64,000 nt of DNA, from positions 2,914,001-2,978,000 of the forward strand of contig NZ_CP120468.1 in assembly GCF_029490015.1 (NCBI RefSeq). The letters run 5' to 3'. The stretch comes from Halobaculum limi. Its GTDB lineage: Archaea > Halobacteriota > Halobacteria > Halobacteriales > Haloferacaceae. Position 1 is the stretch's first letter; every line of letters starts with the position of its first letter. The notes beneath the pieces were generated by a model that worked only from the letters and a program-made list of their open reading frames with translations, was not told where the DNA came from and did not search any database. Positions 8,234 to 17,641 of the stretch are shown one piece after another. Both the position numbers and the translations under genes were made by a program.

Positions 8234-9460
8234 TTACGCTCCGGCGACGGCAGTCTCACGTTCACCGCCGAAGGCGCCCTGTGAGCCCTCCGCCCGCGGG
8301 AGTCGAACTGTGAACACGCTCCCGTCGCTACCTGTCTCCGTCAGTTCGATGTCACCCTCGTAGCGTTCGACGAGCGTCTGCACGATGTGGAGGCCGAGGC
8401 CGTGGTCGGCCGCGCCGTCGTTCGCCGCCTCGAACAGTCCCGCTCGCTCGGACGAGGGGACGCCGGGGCCGTCGTCGGCGACCCGGCACACGACTGCCTC
8501 CTCGCGGAGTTCCGCGTCGACACGGACGGTCGGTTCGGGGTCGTCGTTGTGTTCGACGCCGTTCGCGATGAGGTTGGAGAATACGCGCCCGACCGCCTCG
8601 TCTGCGAGCGCCGGCAGTCGCTCCGGGAGGTCCGTCTCGACGGTCGCGCCGTCGACCGCCGCCTCGACCGCCGCGGCCTCCTCGATCAATACGGGGTGTA
8701 AGTCGACCTCGTGGGGGTCGAACTCGCCGCGGTCGGACGCGACTAACAGCCTGACCTCTCGGATGACTTCGTCCATATCGTGACACGCTCGCTCGATCAC
8801 GGCCAGTCGCCTGCGAACGTCCTCGTCGAGGTCGTCGCGGTCGAGCAACAGCGAGACGTTGCCAGCGGCGACGTTCGAGGCGTTCAACACCTCGTGCCTG
8901 AGGATGCTGTTGAGGTACTCCACCCACTCACGATTCTCCTCGGTCAGTTCCGCACGGACGCGTTCGCGTTCGGCGGCCCGCGCCCGGTCGATAGAGCGTG
9001 CCTCGACGATGCCGACGAGGAGCCCCCACGACCCGCCGAACAACATCCCGAACCGGAGCCACCCGACGGCGATTGCAGTCGAGGAGGGAGGCCAGACGGT
9101 CATCATCAGGAGGTTGATCGCGAGGAACACCCCAGTCGCGCCGAGCCACCACCCGGTGATCCGGGGGTACCGCGCGACGTCGAGCGATCCGCGGCCGAGG
9201 ACGACCCCAGCGAAGACGAATCCCAGCACGAACGGCAGTGTGATGCCGACGGTCGTGACCGCCGCGACGGTCCCGCCGACGGGAGTTCCGCCGATCGATC
9301 CGCCGAGGATCCATCGATCGGACAGGCTCAGGCCGGCGACGACACCGTACACGACGAGGATGGTCGGGAGATGCGTCCAGGCAGACGACACCGAAGGTTC
9401 GGCCGCTAGCGACCCTCGCGTCGTGGCTGCCCTCCCGTCGTCGTGGGCATCGTCCGACAT
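8234..9460 (-). CDS. membrane-bound sensor histidine kinase
   Basis: A 408-residue kinase with four to five N-terminal membrane segments (about residues 31-153) that probably form the sensor, a short linker, then a dimerisation/phosphoacceptor helix with His189 in SILRHEVLNAS. The ATPase domain has the N box FSNLIANGVEHND, G1 box DDGPGVP and G2 box HGLGLHIVQ. No response regulator is adjacent, as is common for haloarchaeal kinases. The gene is divergent from the M32 peptidase across a 140-base interval. Confidence 0.9.
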   Translation of the reverse strand: MSDDAHDDGRAATTRGSLAAEPSVSSAWTHLPTILVVYGVVAGLSLSDRWILGGSIGGTPVGGTVAAVTTVGITLPFVLGFVFAGVVLGRGSLDVARYPRITGWWLGATGVFLAINLLMMTVWPPSSTAIAVGWLRFGMLFGGSWGLLVGIVEARSIDRARAAERERVRAELTEENREWVEYLNSILRHEVLNASNVAAGNVSLLLDRDDLDEDVRRRLAVIERACHDMDEVIREVRLLVASDRGEFDPHEVDLHPVLIEEAAAVEAAVDGATVETDLPERLPALADEAVGRVFSNLIANGVEHNDDPEPTVRVDAELREEAVVCRVADDGPGVPSSERAGLFEAANDGAADHGLGLHIVQTLVERYEGDIELTETGSDGSVFTVRLPRAEGSQGAFGGERETAVAGA

Positions 9461-9602
9461 TTAGCAGATGGATTGGTCACGTGGATATAATACTAACTGG
9501 TCAATCCGAAAGCAGATTTCCCCACTCCGGCACTCAGCGACAGAATCGGCCATCCACGCGGGCCACCCGGACATTAATCCCCCGTGACACGCACCCACGG
9601 AC

Positions 9603-11132
9603 ATGGCAGCACCAGCCGCCGATCTGAAGTCGACCGTGACCGAGGACGCCCCCGAGGCGTATCGGAATCTGCTGAGTCGATACGCACGCGTCGCGAACCT
9701 CGAGAGCGGCGCGGGGGTCCTCTATTGGGACCAGCAGGTGACGATGCCCGAGGGCGGCACGCCCGCCCGCGGGAAGCAACTCGCGGCGCTGTCGGCGACG
9801 ACCCACGAGAAACTGACGAGCGACGAGATGGCCGACGCCCTCGACGCCGCCGAGGACGCCGACCTGTCCGACGAACAGGCGGCGAACGTTCGCGAGATCC
9901 GACGGCGACACGACCGGAATCGGTCGCTGCCGGAAGAACTGGTCGAGGAGTTGACCGAACAGCAGTCGCACAGCCAGCAGGTGTGGAAGGAGGCGAAGGC
10001 CGACGACGACTTCGATCGCTTCGCGCCCACGCTGGAGACGCTCCGTGACCTCCACGTCGACCGCGCGGAGGCCATCGACCCCGACCGCCCCGCTTACGAG
10101 GTGATGTACGAGGACGGCGAACCGTACCTCCCGCTGGAGCGCCTGGAGGAGATATTCGAGGAACTGAAGGCGGGACTAGTCCCCCTCATCGAAGACATCG
10201 CCGAGGCCGACCGCGACCTCCCCTCGCCGTTCGTCGAGGCCGGTCCCTACGACGACGCCACTCAGCGAGGGCTGTCGGACGCCGTCCTCGACCTGCTGAA
10301 CTACCCCGACGACCGCGGCCGCCTCGACGTCTCCGCGCACCCGTTCACCTCGGGCAACCAGTACGACGCCCGGATCACGACGCGGTTCAAGCCCGACGAC
10401 CCGATGGACGCGTTCACCGCGACCGTCCACGAGTTCGGCCACGCGAGTTACGAACTCGGTCTGCCGGATGACCGCTTCGGCGAACCGCTGGGTGCGTCGC
10501 TGTCGTCGGGCGTCCACGAGTCGCAGTCGCGCTTCTGGGAGAACCACGTCGCCCGCACCCAACCGTTCTGGGAGGGGTTCGTCGGCGAGGCCAACGACCA
10601 CCTCGGCACCGACGCGACGGCGCGCGAGGCGTACGCCGCGGTCAACCAGATATACCCGGACAACCTCATCCGCGTCGAGGCGGACGAACTCACCTACCAC
10701 CTCCACATCATCCTCCGGTGTGAGATCGACCGGGCGTTCGTCGAGGGCGACATCGGCGTCGACGAGATTCCCGCCGTCTGGAACGAGAAGATGGACGACT
10801 ACCTCGGCGTCGTCCCCGACAGCGACGCAAACGGCTGTCTGCAGGACATCCACTGGAGCAGTCGCTTCGCGGCGTTCCAGGGGTACACCATCGGCTCCGT
10901 CCTCGCCGCGCAACTCGACCACGCGATGCGACAGGACGTCGACGAAGTCGACCAGAAGATTCGCGAGGGCGACCTCCAACCGCTGTGGGAGTGGATGACC
11001 GAGAACGTCCACAGCCACGGCCGCCGGTACCCGACCGACGAACTCGTGAAGGAGGCGACGGGCGAACCGCTGACGGCCGAGTACTTCCTCGAGTACGTCG
11101 AAGAGAAGTTCGGCGACCTGTACGACCTGTAA
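9603..11132 (+). CDS. M32 family metallocarboxypeptidase (copy 1)
   Basis: A 509-residue zinc carboxypeptidase of the thermostable carboxypeptidase Taq type, releasing residues from peptide C-termini in the cytoplasm. HEFGHASYE places the HExxH zinc motif at residue 276, followed by VHESQSRFWENHV with the third ligand, and ITTRFKPDD and the C-terminal YTIGSVLAAQL are also conserved. A second complete M32 gene of the same length occurs at 49330-50859. The ATG is preceded by a region with no good Shine-Dalgarno sequence. Confidence 0.95.
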   Translation: MAAPAADLKSTVTEDAPEAYRNLLSRYARVANLESGAGVLYWDQQVTMPEGGTPARGKQLAALSATTHEKLTSDEMADALDAAEDADLSDEQAANVREIRRRHDRNRSLPEELVEELTEQQSHSQQVWKEAKADDDFDRFAPTLETLRDLHVDRAEAIDPDRPAYEVMYEDGEPYLPLERLEEIFEELKAGLVPLIEDIAEADRDLPSPFVEAGPYDDATQRGLSDAVLDLLNYPDDRGRLDVSAHPFTSGNQYDARITTRFKPDDPMDAFTATVHEFGHASYELGLPDDRFGEPLGASLSSGVHESQSRFWENHVARTQPFWEGFVGEANDHLGTDATAREAYAAVNQIYPDNLIRVEADELTYHLHIILRCEIDRAFVEGDIGVDEIPAVWNEKMDDYLGVVPDSDANGCLQDIHWSSRFAAFQGYTIGSVLAAQLDHAMRQDVDEVDQKIREGDLQPLWEWMTENVHSHGRRYPTDELVKEATGEPLTAEYFLEYVEEKFGDLYDL

Positions 11133-11187
11133 GCCGAACGCGCCAGTCACAAGACACTTCATCGAGCGTCGGGACGTTCCGGGTCGG

Positions 11188-12435
11188 ATGCCCCGCCGCG
11201 CCCGCCTCCACTCCCTCCGCGAGCAGCGACCGCTGTTCGTCCTCGTCTCGTCGGTCACGCTCGCGGTGCTACTGGCGTGGCCACTGTTCGACTACTGGCT
11301 TCGCCTCGTCGGTGTCGCCCCCCAGTTCCGCTTCTGGGACTTCGGCGTGTACGGCGGGACGGTGAACCGCTGGTTGGAGGGCGGACCGCTGTACGTCCGC
11401 AACGACAGCGGCGGCTACCACGGGAGTTACCTCTACCCGCCGCTGGGCGTCCTCCTGTTCGCGCCGTTCGTCGAGGCGTTCCCGTCGTCGTACGCCGCGG
11501 TCGCGTGGGAGGCGTTCTCCGTCGGAGCGCTGTGGGTCGGCCTGCAACTCGTGTGCGCGGCCGCCGGATTCGAGTTGCGCGGCGGCGAGCGACTCGTCCT
11601 CCTGTGGGCGCTGTTCGGCTTTCAACCGTTGCTGTTCGGTGTGAAGATGGGACAGACGCCCGCGTTCCTCACGGCTCTGTTGTGTGTCGCGTTCGCCGCG
11701 CCCGTCCTCGCGGGGCGGCGGTGGGGTGACCGCGTCGCGGGCGTCGCGACGGCCGTCGTCGGCACGCTCAAACTCGTGTACGCGCCCGCTGGAGCGTTCC
11801 TCCTGCGGCGACGGCGGCGGCTCGCGTGGGCCGTTGTGACGGGACTGGGACTCGTCGCCGTCTCGGTCGCGGTGTTCGGCGTCGAGGCGCATCGTGCGTA
11901 CCTCGGCGTCCTTCGGTGGGGCATCGAGACGGGCGGCAAGTCGCGGTCGCCGAAACTCTGGATGGTCGCGTACTACCGCCCGCTGTACGCGGTGCCGGGA
12001 AAAACCCTGCTCCGGGTTGGCGGCGGCCTCGTCATCGCGGCGCTCGCGGTGTTGGCGACGGGTGACGCCGACCGCGAGGCGTTCGCGGCGGGCGTCGCGT
12101 CGATTCCGCTGCTCGCGCCACAGACGTACACGTACTACCACGTAGCGCTACTGCCGGCGGCAGTGGTGTTGCTCGCGGTCGAACTCGAGCGTCCGGACGG
12201 TCGACCGACGCTGGTCCCCGTCGGCGTGTTGCTCGCACACGCTCACGCCTACGGCCTCGGTGCACTCGCGGCGGTGCTTCCCGCGTGGGTACCACCGTCG
12301 TCCGCGTTCGCGCCGCTACTCGCGCTGATCCAACCGGGACTGTGGGGGAACCTGCTCTTGGTGACGCTGGCGACGCGGCGACTCGCACAACGGGTAGAGT
12401 GGAACGCAGTGCGGAGCGCACTCCCTGTCGTCTGA
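11188..12435 (+). CDS. GT87-like membrane glycosyltransferase (DUF2029)
   Basis: A 415-residue protein with about ten hydrophobic segments. FWDFGVYGGTVNRWLEGGPLY close to the N-terminus, followed by YLYPPLGVLLFAPF, matches the pattern of polyprenol-phosphate-dependent glycosyltransferase family 87, in which an acidic residue in the first external loop is catalytic. Substrate and acceptor are unknown; a role in cell-surface glycan or lipid glycosylation is inferred. It begins 55 bases after the peptidase gene on the same strand. Confidence 0.8.
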   Translation: MPRRARLHSLREQRPLFVLVSSVTLAVLLAWPLFDYWLRLVGVAPQFRFWDFGVYGGTVNRWLEGGPLYVRNDSGGYHGSYLYPPLGVLLFAPFVEAFPSSYAAVAWEAFSVGALWVGLQLVCAAAGFELRGGERLVLLWALFGFQPLLFGVKMGQTPAFLTALLCVAFAAPVLAGRRWGDRVAGVATAVVGTLKLVYAPAGAFLLRRRRRLAWAVVTGLGLVAVSVAVFGVEAHRAYLGVLRWGIETGGKSRSPKLWMVAYYRPLYAVPGKTLLRVGGGLVIAALAVLATGDADREAFAAGVASIPLLAPQTYTYYHVALLPAAVVLLAVELERPDGRPTLVPVGVLLAHAHAYGLGALAAVLPAWVPPSSAFAPLLALIQPGLWGNLLLVTLATRRLAQRVEWNAVRSALPVV

Positions 12436-12540
12436 CAGCTGTGATCGAAACCGCGACCGCGACCCCACCGAAAATCGCACAGACGTTCGAGTATACCGCC
12501 GCGCTCTGCTGATTCTCACTGTCCTGAACATCGGCAGAAG

Positions 12541-12560
12541 CTATATGTACTACCATGGTA
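12541..12560 (+). promoter_or_regulatory. leaderless promoter with overlapping palindrome
   Basis: CTATATGTA is centred 29 bases before the ATG of the zinc-finger gene, the standard distance for leaderless haloarchaeal transcripts. It is followed directly by the perfect palindrome TACCATGGTA (12551-12560), which lies between the TATA box and the start site and could be an operator. Confidence 0.5.
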
Positions 12561-12573
12561 TAGAATATCACGT

Positions 12574-12762
12574 ATGGCGTCGGCACCGAGCCCGAACGGC
12601 GACCTGTTCGACGAGTTCCTGACCAGTCGCGGCCACGACGTAGAGACAGCGCGATGGGAGGAGTCTTATAACAAAAAACAGTGCCCGGACTGTGGCGGCC
12701 TCCACGACGGCGATGCGATGGAGTGCTCGGTGTGCGGTTGGCGACCTGAAACGCTCGGATAA
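12574..12762 (+). CDS. small zinc-finger protein, HVO_0416-like
   Basis: A 62-residue protein with two zinc knuckles, CPDCGG (about residues 36-41) and CSVCGW (50-55), the spacing of a single zinc ribbon. The conserved WEESYNKKQCPDCGGLH segment resembles the haloarchaeal HVO_0416 family of small one-domain zinc-finger proteins, whose molecular role is not established. A run of six T follows within 30 bases of the stop. It has its own leaderless promoter. Confidence 0.78.
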   Translation: MASAPSPNGDLFDEFLTSRGHDVETARWEESYNKKQCPDCGGLHDGDAMECSVCGWRPETLG

Positions 12763-12789
12763 CTGAATCGAATCGACTTCCGACATCCC

Positions 12790-12795
12790 TTTTTT
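12790..12795 (+). terminator. T-run terminator after the zinc-finger gene
   Basis: Six consecutive T following a C-rich stretch lie 28 bases after the stop codon. Archaeal RNA polymerase terminates at such runs without needing a hairpin. Confidence 0.45.
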
Positions 12796-12904
12796 CGAAC
12801 GCGAGACACTGCACTTCCTCACCAGCGACGCCCTCGCTCGGCGGCGCGTCCTCGCTCGCCCCCAAGCCACGTCGCTTATGAGTCGTGGACGAGAGGACAC
12901 GGTA

Positions 12905-14764
12905 ATGAGCGATCCGACCGTTACCCGACTGTTCGGGGGCCCGGGCAGCGGGAAAACGACCGCGCTCCTCGACAGCGTCGAGGGACTCATCGAGGACGGC
13001 GCAGACGTCCGAGACATCCTCGTCGTGTCGTACACCCGCGCGGCAGCCGCCGAGATCCGCGAACGCCTCGCTGAGCGACTCGACACCACCCCTCGCCACC
13101 TGCAGGGGAACGTGTCGACGATGCACGCGAAGGCGTACGAACTGCTGAACCTCTCCCGGGGCGACGTGGTCGGCGAGGACGACAAGGAGGCGTTCTGTGA
13201 CGACTTCGGCGTCGAGTACGAAGACGAGTACTCCGGCGGCGGTCGCCGCACCGCGCGGTCGACGACGCTGGGGAACAAGGTCATCGCGACCTCGCAGTGG
13301 CTCCAGCGGACCAAACGCGACGTAGCCGACTGGTACGACGTGCCCTTCCAGTGGGACGTCGAGGAGGTCCGCCTCCCGCCGGAGATCGACCCCAACGCCC
13401 AAGAGGGGAACAAGTACACGCCGACGTGGCCCTCCTCGGACGACCGCCTCGACGTGCCGGAGGCCATCCGCGCGTGGCGTGCGTACAAAGGCGATGAGGG
13501 ACTGGTCGGCTTCGCCGACATGCTCGAACGGGTGAAACAGCGCTCGCTGCTCCCGAACGTCGACCACCTCGTCATCGACGAGTTCCAGGACATCACCACG
13601 CTCCAGTACGAGGTGTACGAGGAGTGGAAACCGCACGTCGACAGCGTTCTCATCGCCGGTGACGACGACCAGGTGGTGTACGCCTGGCAGGGTGCAGACC
13701 CCGCGCTCCTCCTCGACACCGAGGTCACCGACGACAAGATTCTGCCGAACTCCTACCGTCTGCCGTCGAACATCCTCAACGTCGTCAACAAGGAGATTCG
13801 CCACATCGAGAAGCGCCAGGAGAAAGACCTCAAGCCGCGCAAGGAGGGCGGCCTCGTCGAGGCCGTCGACTCGCCGTCGATGCTGGATCTGGTGCGGAAC
13901 GTCCGCGACACCGTCCGTCGGACCGACGACGACACGGTGATGCTGTTGTTCCGCGCGCGCTACCAGATGTTCGACTTCATCGACGAGTTCATGTCCGAGG
14001 GGATTCCGTTCTCCTGTCTCACCGACCAGCGGATGTGGACCGACCGTCTCACCGACTACGTCCGAGCGGTCGAGGCCGTCGAGAAAGGCGAGGCGCTGAC
14101 CGCGTTGGAGGCACGTCGCCTCGCGGACATCCTCCAAGACTCGGCGTTCGGTAGCAACGACCGCGACGAGTTGTACGACTTCCTCGACGACGTCGAGGAG
14201 ACCGCAGAGGAGGACGACCTCGCAGAGATTCCGCTCTCTCCGGAAGACGTGACCGACCGCGTCCCGTTCATGCCCGACGGCCCCGCCGCCGCGGACATGG
14301 CCCGAAAGATCACCAGTTTCCAGCGGAAGTCGCTGAAGGCGTACTTCGCGGGTGACTACACCGGCGAAGACCCCAACCGCGTCCGCCTCGGCACCATCCA
14401 CTCCGCGAAGGGCCGTGAGGCCGATCACGTGTTCGTCAACACCGACCTCACCGAGAAGGTCGTCGAGCAGATGGCCGCCCAGGCCGACCAGCAGGGTCTC
14501 GACGTGACCGGCATCGACGGCGAGGAGTTCACCAAGACCACCAACCCCGTGCCGGTCCTCACCGACAACGAGCGCCGCGTGTTCTACGTCGGGATGTCGC
14601 GTGCCCGCGAACGCCTCGTGTTGATGCAGAACCTCGTCAACGGCGCGCCGACGCTCCCCATCTCGGTGATCCTCCACAACGAGGTCCGCGATGCCGCCCC
14701 GCAGGAACTCGTCGACGAGATCGTCGAAGCGATCGAAGCCCCCGAACCGGAAGCCGAAGCGTAG
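12905..14764 (+). CDS. UvrD/Rep-family superfamily 1 DNA helicase
   Basis: A 619-residue ATP-dependent 3'-5' helicase for DNA repair or replication restart. Motifs in order are GGPGSGKTTALL (Walker A, from residue 11), YTRAAAAEI (Ia), HLVIDEFQDI (Walker B), AGDDDQVVYAWQGA (III), NSYRLP (IV), TIHSAKGREADHVF (V) and FYVGMSRARERLVL (VI). A GAGAGGA sequence seven bases before the ATG at 12905 supports that start; an in-frame ATG at 12878 would add nine residues. The stop codon abuts the ATG of the next gene, so the two are an operon. Confidence 0.93.
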   Translation: MSDPTVTRLFGGPGSGKTTALLDSVEGLIEDGADVRDILVVSYTRAAAAEIRERLAERLDTTPRHLQGNVSTMHAKAYELLNLSRGDVVGEDDKEAFCDDFGVEYEDEYSGGGRRTARSTTLGNKVIATSQWLQRTKRDVADWYDVPFQWDVEEVRLPPEIDPNAQEGNKYTPTWPSSDDRLDVPEAIRAWRAYKGDEGLVGFADMLERVKQRSLLPNVDHLVIDEFQDITTLQYEVYEEWKPHVDSVLIAGDDDQVVYAWQGADPALLLDTEVTDDKILPNSYRLPSNILNVVNKEIRHIEKRQEKDLKPRKEGGLVEAVDSPSMLDLVRNVRDTVRRTDDDTVMLLFRARYQMFDFIDEFMSEGIPFSCLTDQRMWTDRLTDYVRAVEAVEKGEALTALEARRLADILQDSAFGSNDRDELYDFLDDVEETAEEDDLAEIPLSPEDVTDRVPFMPDGPAAADMARKITSFQRKSLKAYFAGDYTGEDPNRVRLGTIHSAKGREADHVFVNTDLTEKVVEQMAAQADQQGLDVTGIDGEEFTKTTNPVPVLTDNERRVFYVGMSRARERLVLMQNLVNGAPTLPISVILHNEVRDAAPQELVDEIVEAIEAPEPEAEA

Positions 14765-15985
14765 ATGTCCGCGGAGTCGACCGACGACGAGACCGGCGTC
14801 GACCCCGACGCCCTCGACACCGACTACGGCCCACTCGCCGCCGAACTCGACGCTCGCGACGCCGTCGGGTTCGTCGCCGTCGGCGACCGCTTCGACGACG
14901 ACCTCCGATGGCTGACTCGCTTCTCCGGTCCCGACCGTGCGTACGCGTTCGTCGCCGTCGCTAGCGATGCGGCCACGGATGACACCGGCGGCCCCCACAC
15001 CGCGCTGTGTGCTCCCGCCCTGTTCGACGACCAGGCGCGGCGGGAGTTCCCCGGCGACGAGGTTCGCGTCGACCGACAGGGCGACCCCGCGGGCGTCCGC
15101 GCGGCGGCGACACTCGCTGCCCACGGCGTCGACGGCGGGACGGTACTCGTCCCGCAGGGCATCCCCCACGACGCGGCGGTGTACCTCGAACGGGCGGGGT
15201 ACGACGTGGCCTCGGCCGAGGCCGTCGCCCGCGCCCGCGAGACGAAGACCGACGCGGAACTCGACCGTCTCCGGCGCGTCCAGCGAGCGGCGATTCGAGG
15301 GATGGCCCGCGCCGAGGAGATTCTCGCGGCATCGACCGTCGACGCCGAGAGAGACGAACTCCGCTGGAACGGTGGCGTCCTCTCGACCGAACGCCTTCGT
15401 CGACAGGTGAACGAAGTCCTCGCCGCACACGGAGTCCGTGACGCGGGCAACACCGTCGTCGGCGCGGGACCGACCGCCGCGGACCTCCACTACACCGGAA
15501 CCGACGTAATCCGACCCGGCGAGACCGTCCTCCTGGACATCTCGCCGCGTGGTCCCGACGGCTACTACGGCGACGTAACCCGGACGTTCGCAGTCGACCC
15601 CGAGGGCGGGTGGGAGCGGCGCGCGTACGTCGCGGTGAAAGCCGCCCGCGAGGCCGCACTCGAGGAGGTCGCCGCGGGCGTTCCGGCGTCGGCGGTTCAC
15701 GAGGAGGCGGCCGCCGAACTCGCGGCCCACGGCTTCCGCGTCGACTCTAGCGAGGTGGGCTTCACCCACTCGACGGGGCACGGCGTCGGCGTCTCCTTGC
15801 ACGAGGGGCCGTCGCTCGGGGGCGACGACGAACTCCGCGCCGGCCACGTCGTCACGATCGAACCCGGCGTGTACGACCCGGAGGTAGGTGGCGTCCGACT
15901 GGAAGACCTGATCGTCGTCACTGACGACGGCTTCGCGTTCCTCGGTGAGTACCCCTTCTCGCTGGTGCCGCGCGAGCGTGAGTAA
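14765..15985 (+). CDS. M24 family metallopeptidase (Xaa-Pro peptidase-like)
   Basis: A 406-residue creatinase/prolidase-fold protein. The C-terminal catalytic domain contains [20 protein letters not shown] with the two metal-binding Asp residues, [15 protein letters not shown] with the metal His, VTIEPGVY with the metal Glu and [10 protein letters not shown] with the final Glu, so all five ligands appear present. Such enzymes cleave peptides with proline at the second position. The N-terminal domain is acidic and divergent. The ATG follows the helicase stop without a gap. Confidence 0.9.
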   Translation: MSAESTDDETGVDPDALDTDYGPLAAELDARDAVGFVAVGDRFDDDLRWLTRFSGPDRAYAFVAVASDAATDDTGGPHTALCAPALFDDQARREFPGDEVRVDRQGDPAGVRAAATLAAHGVDGGTVLVPQGIPHDAAVYLERAGYDVASAEAVARARETKTDAELDRLRRVQRAAIRGMARAEEILAASTVDAERDELRWNGGVLSTERLRRQVNEVLAAHGVRDAGNTVVGAGPTAADLHYTGTDVIRPGETVLLDISPRGPDGYYGDVTRTFAVDPEGGWERRAYVAVKAAREAALEEVAAGVPASAVHEEAAAELAAHGFRVDSSEVGFTHSTGHGVGVSLHEGPSLGGDDELRAGHVVTIEPGVYDPEVGGVRLEDLIVVTDDGFAFLGEYPFSLVPRERE

Positions 15986-16059
15986 GTCAGTCGAGTCCAG
16001 ACCGACTGCACCAATCACAACTGCCTTCCCCCGCGCCGTCGTCAGTTCGCGATACTTAG

Positions 16060-17178
16060 GTGGACTCCGTGACCGAGAAACGCGAATACACAGGCGACTA
16101 CCCCGAGAAGCGACTGTACATCCCCGGCCCGACCGAGGTCCGCGAGGACGTGATCAACGAGATGTGCCAGCCGATGTTCGGGCACCGGATGGACCGGATG
16201 ACCGACCTCTACACGACCATCGTCGAGGACACCAAGGAGTTCCTCGGCACCGACAACGACGTCATCGTGCTGACGGCGTCCGGAACGGAGTTCTGGGAGG
16301 CGTCGACGCTCAACCTCGTCGACGAGGATATCCTCTGTACGACCTGTGGGGCGTTCGGCGAGCGACACGCCAACGTCGCCGACCGCCTCGGCAAGAACGT
16401 CGACCGACTGGAGTACGAGTGGGGCGACGCCGTCAAACCCGAAGACGTCCGCGCGGCGTTGGAAGAGAACGACGCGAAGTACGACGTCGTCACCTGCGTG
16501 ATGAACGAGTCGTCGACGGGCGTGCGCAACCCCGTCGAGGCCATCGGCGACGTCGTCGCGGAGTACCCGGACACGTACTTCGTCGTCGACGCCGTCTCCT
16601 GCCTCGGCGGCGACTACGTCGACATCGACGCCCACGGCATCGACGTCATCTTCGCGTCCACCCAGAAGGCGTTCGCGATGCCGCCGGGCCTTGTCACCTG
16701 CGTCGTCAGCGAGGACGCCTACCAGCGCGAACTGGAGAACGACTCCGCCTCGTGGTACGGCGGGTTCCAGCGAGCCATCGACTACTACGACCGGAAGGGA
16801 CAGACGCACTCCACGCCCGCCATCCCGATTATGCTCGCGTACCGCAAGCAGATGAAGCATATGCTGGATGAGGGCCACGAGGGGCGCAGCGAGCGCCACC
16901 GCGAGATGGCCGAGTACACCCGCGAGTGGGCCCGCGAGCACTTCGCGATGTTCCCCGAGGAGGGGTACGAGTCACAGACGGTCGCGTGTATCGAGAACAC
17001 CCGCGGCATCGACGTAGCGGGGACCATCGAGCAAGTGAGCGAGGAGTACGACTTCGCGTTCTCCAACGGCTACGGCGACTTGGGCGAGGAGACGTTCCGC
17101 ATCGGTCACATGGGCGAACACGACGTCGAGTCGATCAAGGAACTGACCGACGCCATCGAAGACGTCGCCGGCCTGTAA
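16060..17178 (+). CDS. class V aminotransferase (alanine-glyoxylate or serine-pyruvate type)
   Basis: A 372-residue PLP enzyme of fold type I. LYIPGPTEVRE at the N-terminus and FASTQKAFAMPPG, holding the PLP lysine at residue 203, mark the serine/alanine-glyoxylate aminotransferase group; VVDAVSCLGG holds the PLP-binding Asp. It could act in glycine/serine or glyoxylate metabolism. The start is uncertain: GTG at 16060 gives MDSVTEKREY, while GTG at 16069 gives MTEKREYTGDY, which I consider about equally likely. The gene converges with the next gene with 11 bases between stops. Confidence 0.9.
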   Translation: MDSVTEKREYTGDYPEKRLYIPGPTEVREDVINEMCQPMFGHRMDRMTDLYTTIVEDTKEFLGTDNDVIVLTASGTEFWEASTLNLVDEDILCTTCGAFGERHANVADRLGKNVDRLEYEWGDAVKPEDVRAALEENDAKYDVVTCVMNESSTGVRNPVEAIGDVVAEYPDTYFVVDAVSCLGGDYVDIDAHGIDVIFASTQKAFAMPPGLVTCVVSEDAYQRELENDSASWYGGFQRAIDYYDRKGQTHSTPAIPIMLAYRKQMKHMLDEGHEGRSERHREMAEYTREWAREHFAMFPEEGYESQTVACIENTRGIDVAGTIEQVSEEYDFAFSNGYGDLGEETFRIGHMGEHDVESIKELTDAIEDVAGL

Positions 17179-17189
17179 CTGCGACTGCC

Positions 17190-17444
17190 TCACTCCTCGT
17201 CGTTCTGGTTCGTCTCCGGCGATTTCACGACCGACCCGACCGCCTTCTCGGCGACCGCACCGGGCACGTCGTCGGGCGTCGTGAGGCGACGCGGGAGCAA
17301 CACCATCAGGACGGCGACGACGAGGAAGCCGACGCCGAGGACGGTGTTGCCGTCGAGCAGCGACTGGATGCCGAAGACGGCGACCGGGAGCGCGAAGATG
17401 AGCGTCGCCGCGAGGCCGACCTGTTCGAGGATGCCGAGTGCCAC
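17190..17444 (-). CDS. small two-helix membrane protein (DUF7533-like)
   Basis: An 84-residue protein starting MALGILEQVGLAATLIFALP with two hydrophobic segments (about residues 8-27 and 34-52) and a charged C-terminal tail. It resembles a conserved haloarchaeal family of small membrane proteins; no function is known. It lies tail to tail with the aminotransferase gene. Confidence 0.7.
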   Translation of the reverse strand: MALGILEQVGLAATLIFALPVAVFGIQSLLDGNTVLGVGFLVVAVLMVLLPRRLTTPDDVPGAVAEKAVGSVVKSPETNQNDEE

Positions 17445-17533
17445 GCCAGCGCCTACTGCCGGCGGCGACGAAACCCTGTCGCTCGGCGCTGCGGAGTAGA
17501 ATCGCCGTCGGTCTCACGCTGGTCGTAGACTGT

Positions 17534-17641
17534 GCGGTCTTGTGCTGCGCCGCCGATCATCCGAGACCTCGCTTCGCTCAGACCAGCATTATTCGTGGGC
17601 GGCGCGGCACAAGGACCGCGCCGTCGATCATCCGAGGCCTC
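17534..17641. repeat. imperfect inverted repeat with flanking direct repeat
   Basis: The left arm (17534-17554) and right arm (17598-17619) are reverse complements over about 21 bases with one mismatch and one single-base gap, enclosing a 43-base loop. Immediately after each arm region, GATCATCCGAG is repeated with one change in its extension (17555-17570 and 17626-17641). The second direct repeat touches the stop codon of the DUF502 gene. The remainder of 17445-17533 shows nothing recognisable. Confidence 0.75.

Noticed and set aside
12032-16018. A leftward open frame of more than 1,300 codons
   Set aside because: It is antisense to the GT87-like, zinc-finger, helicase and M24 genes, whose motifs are clear, and reflects the lack of stop codons in GC-rich DNA.
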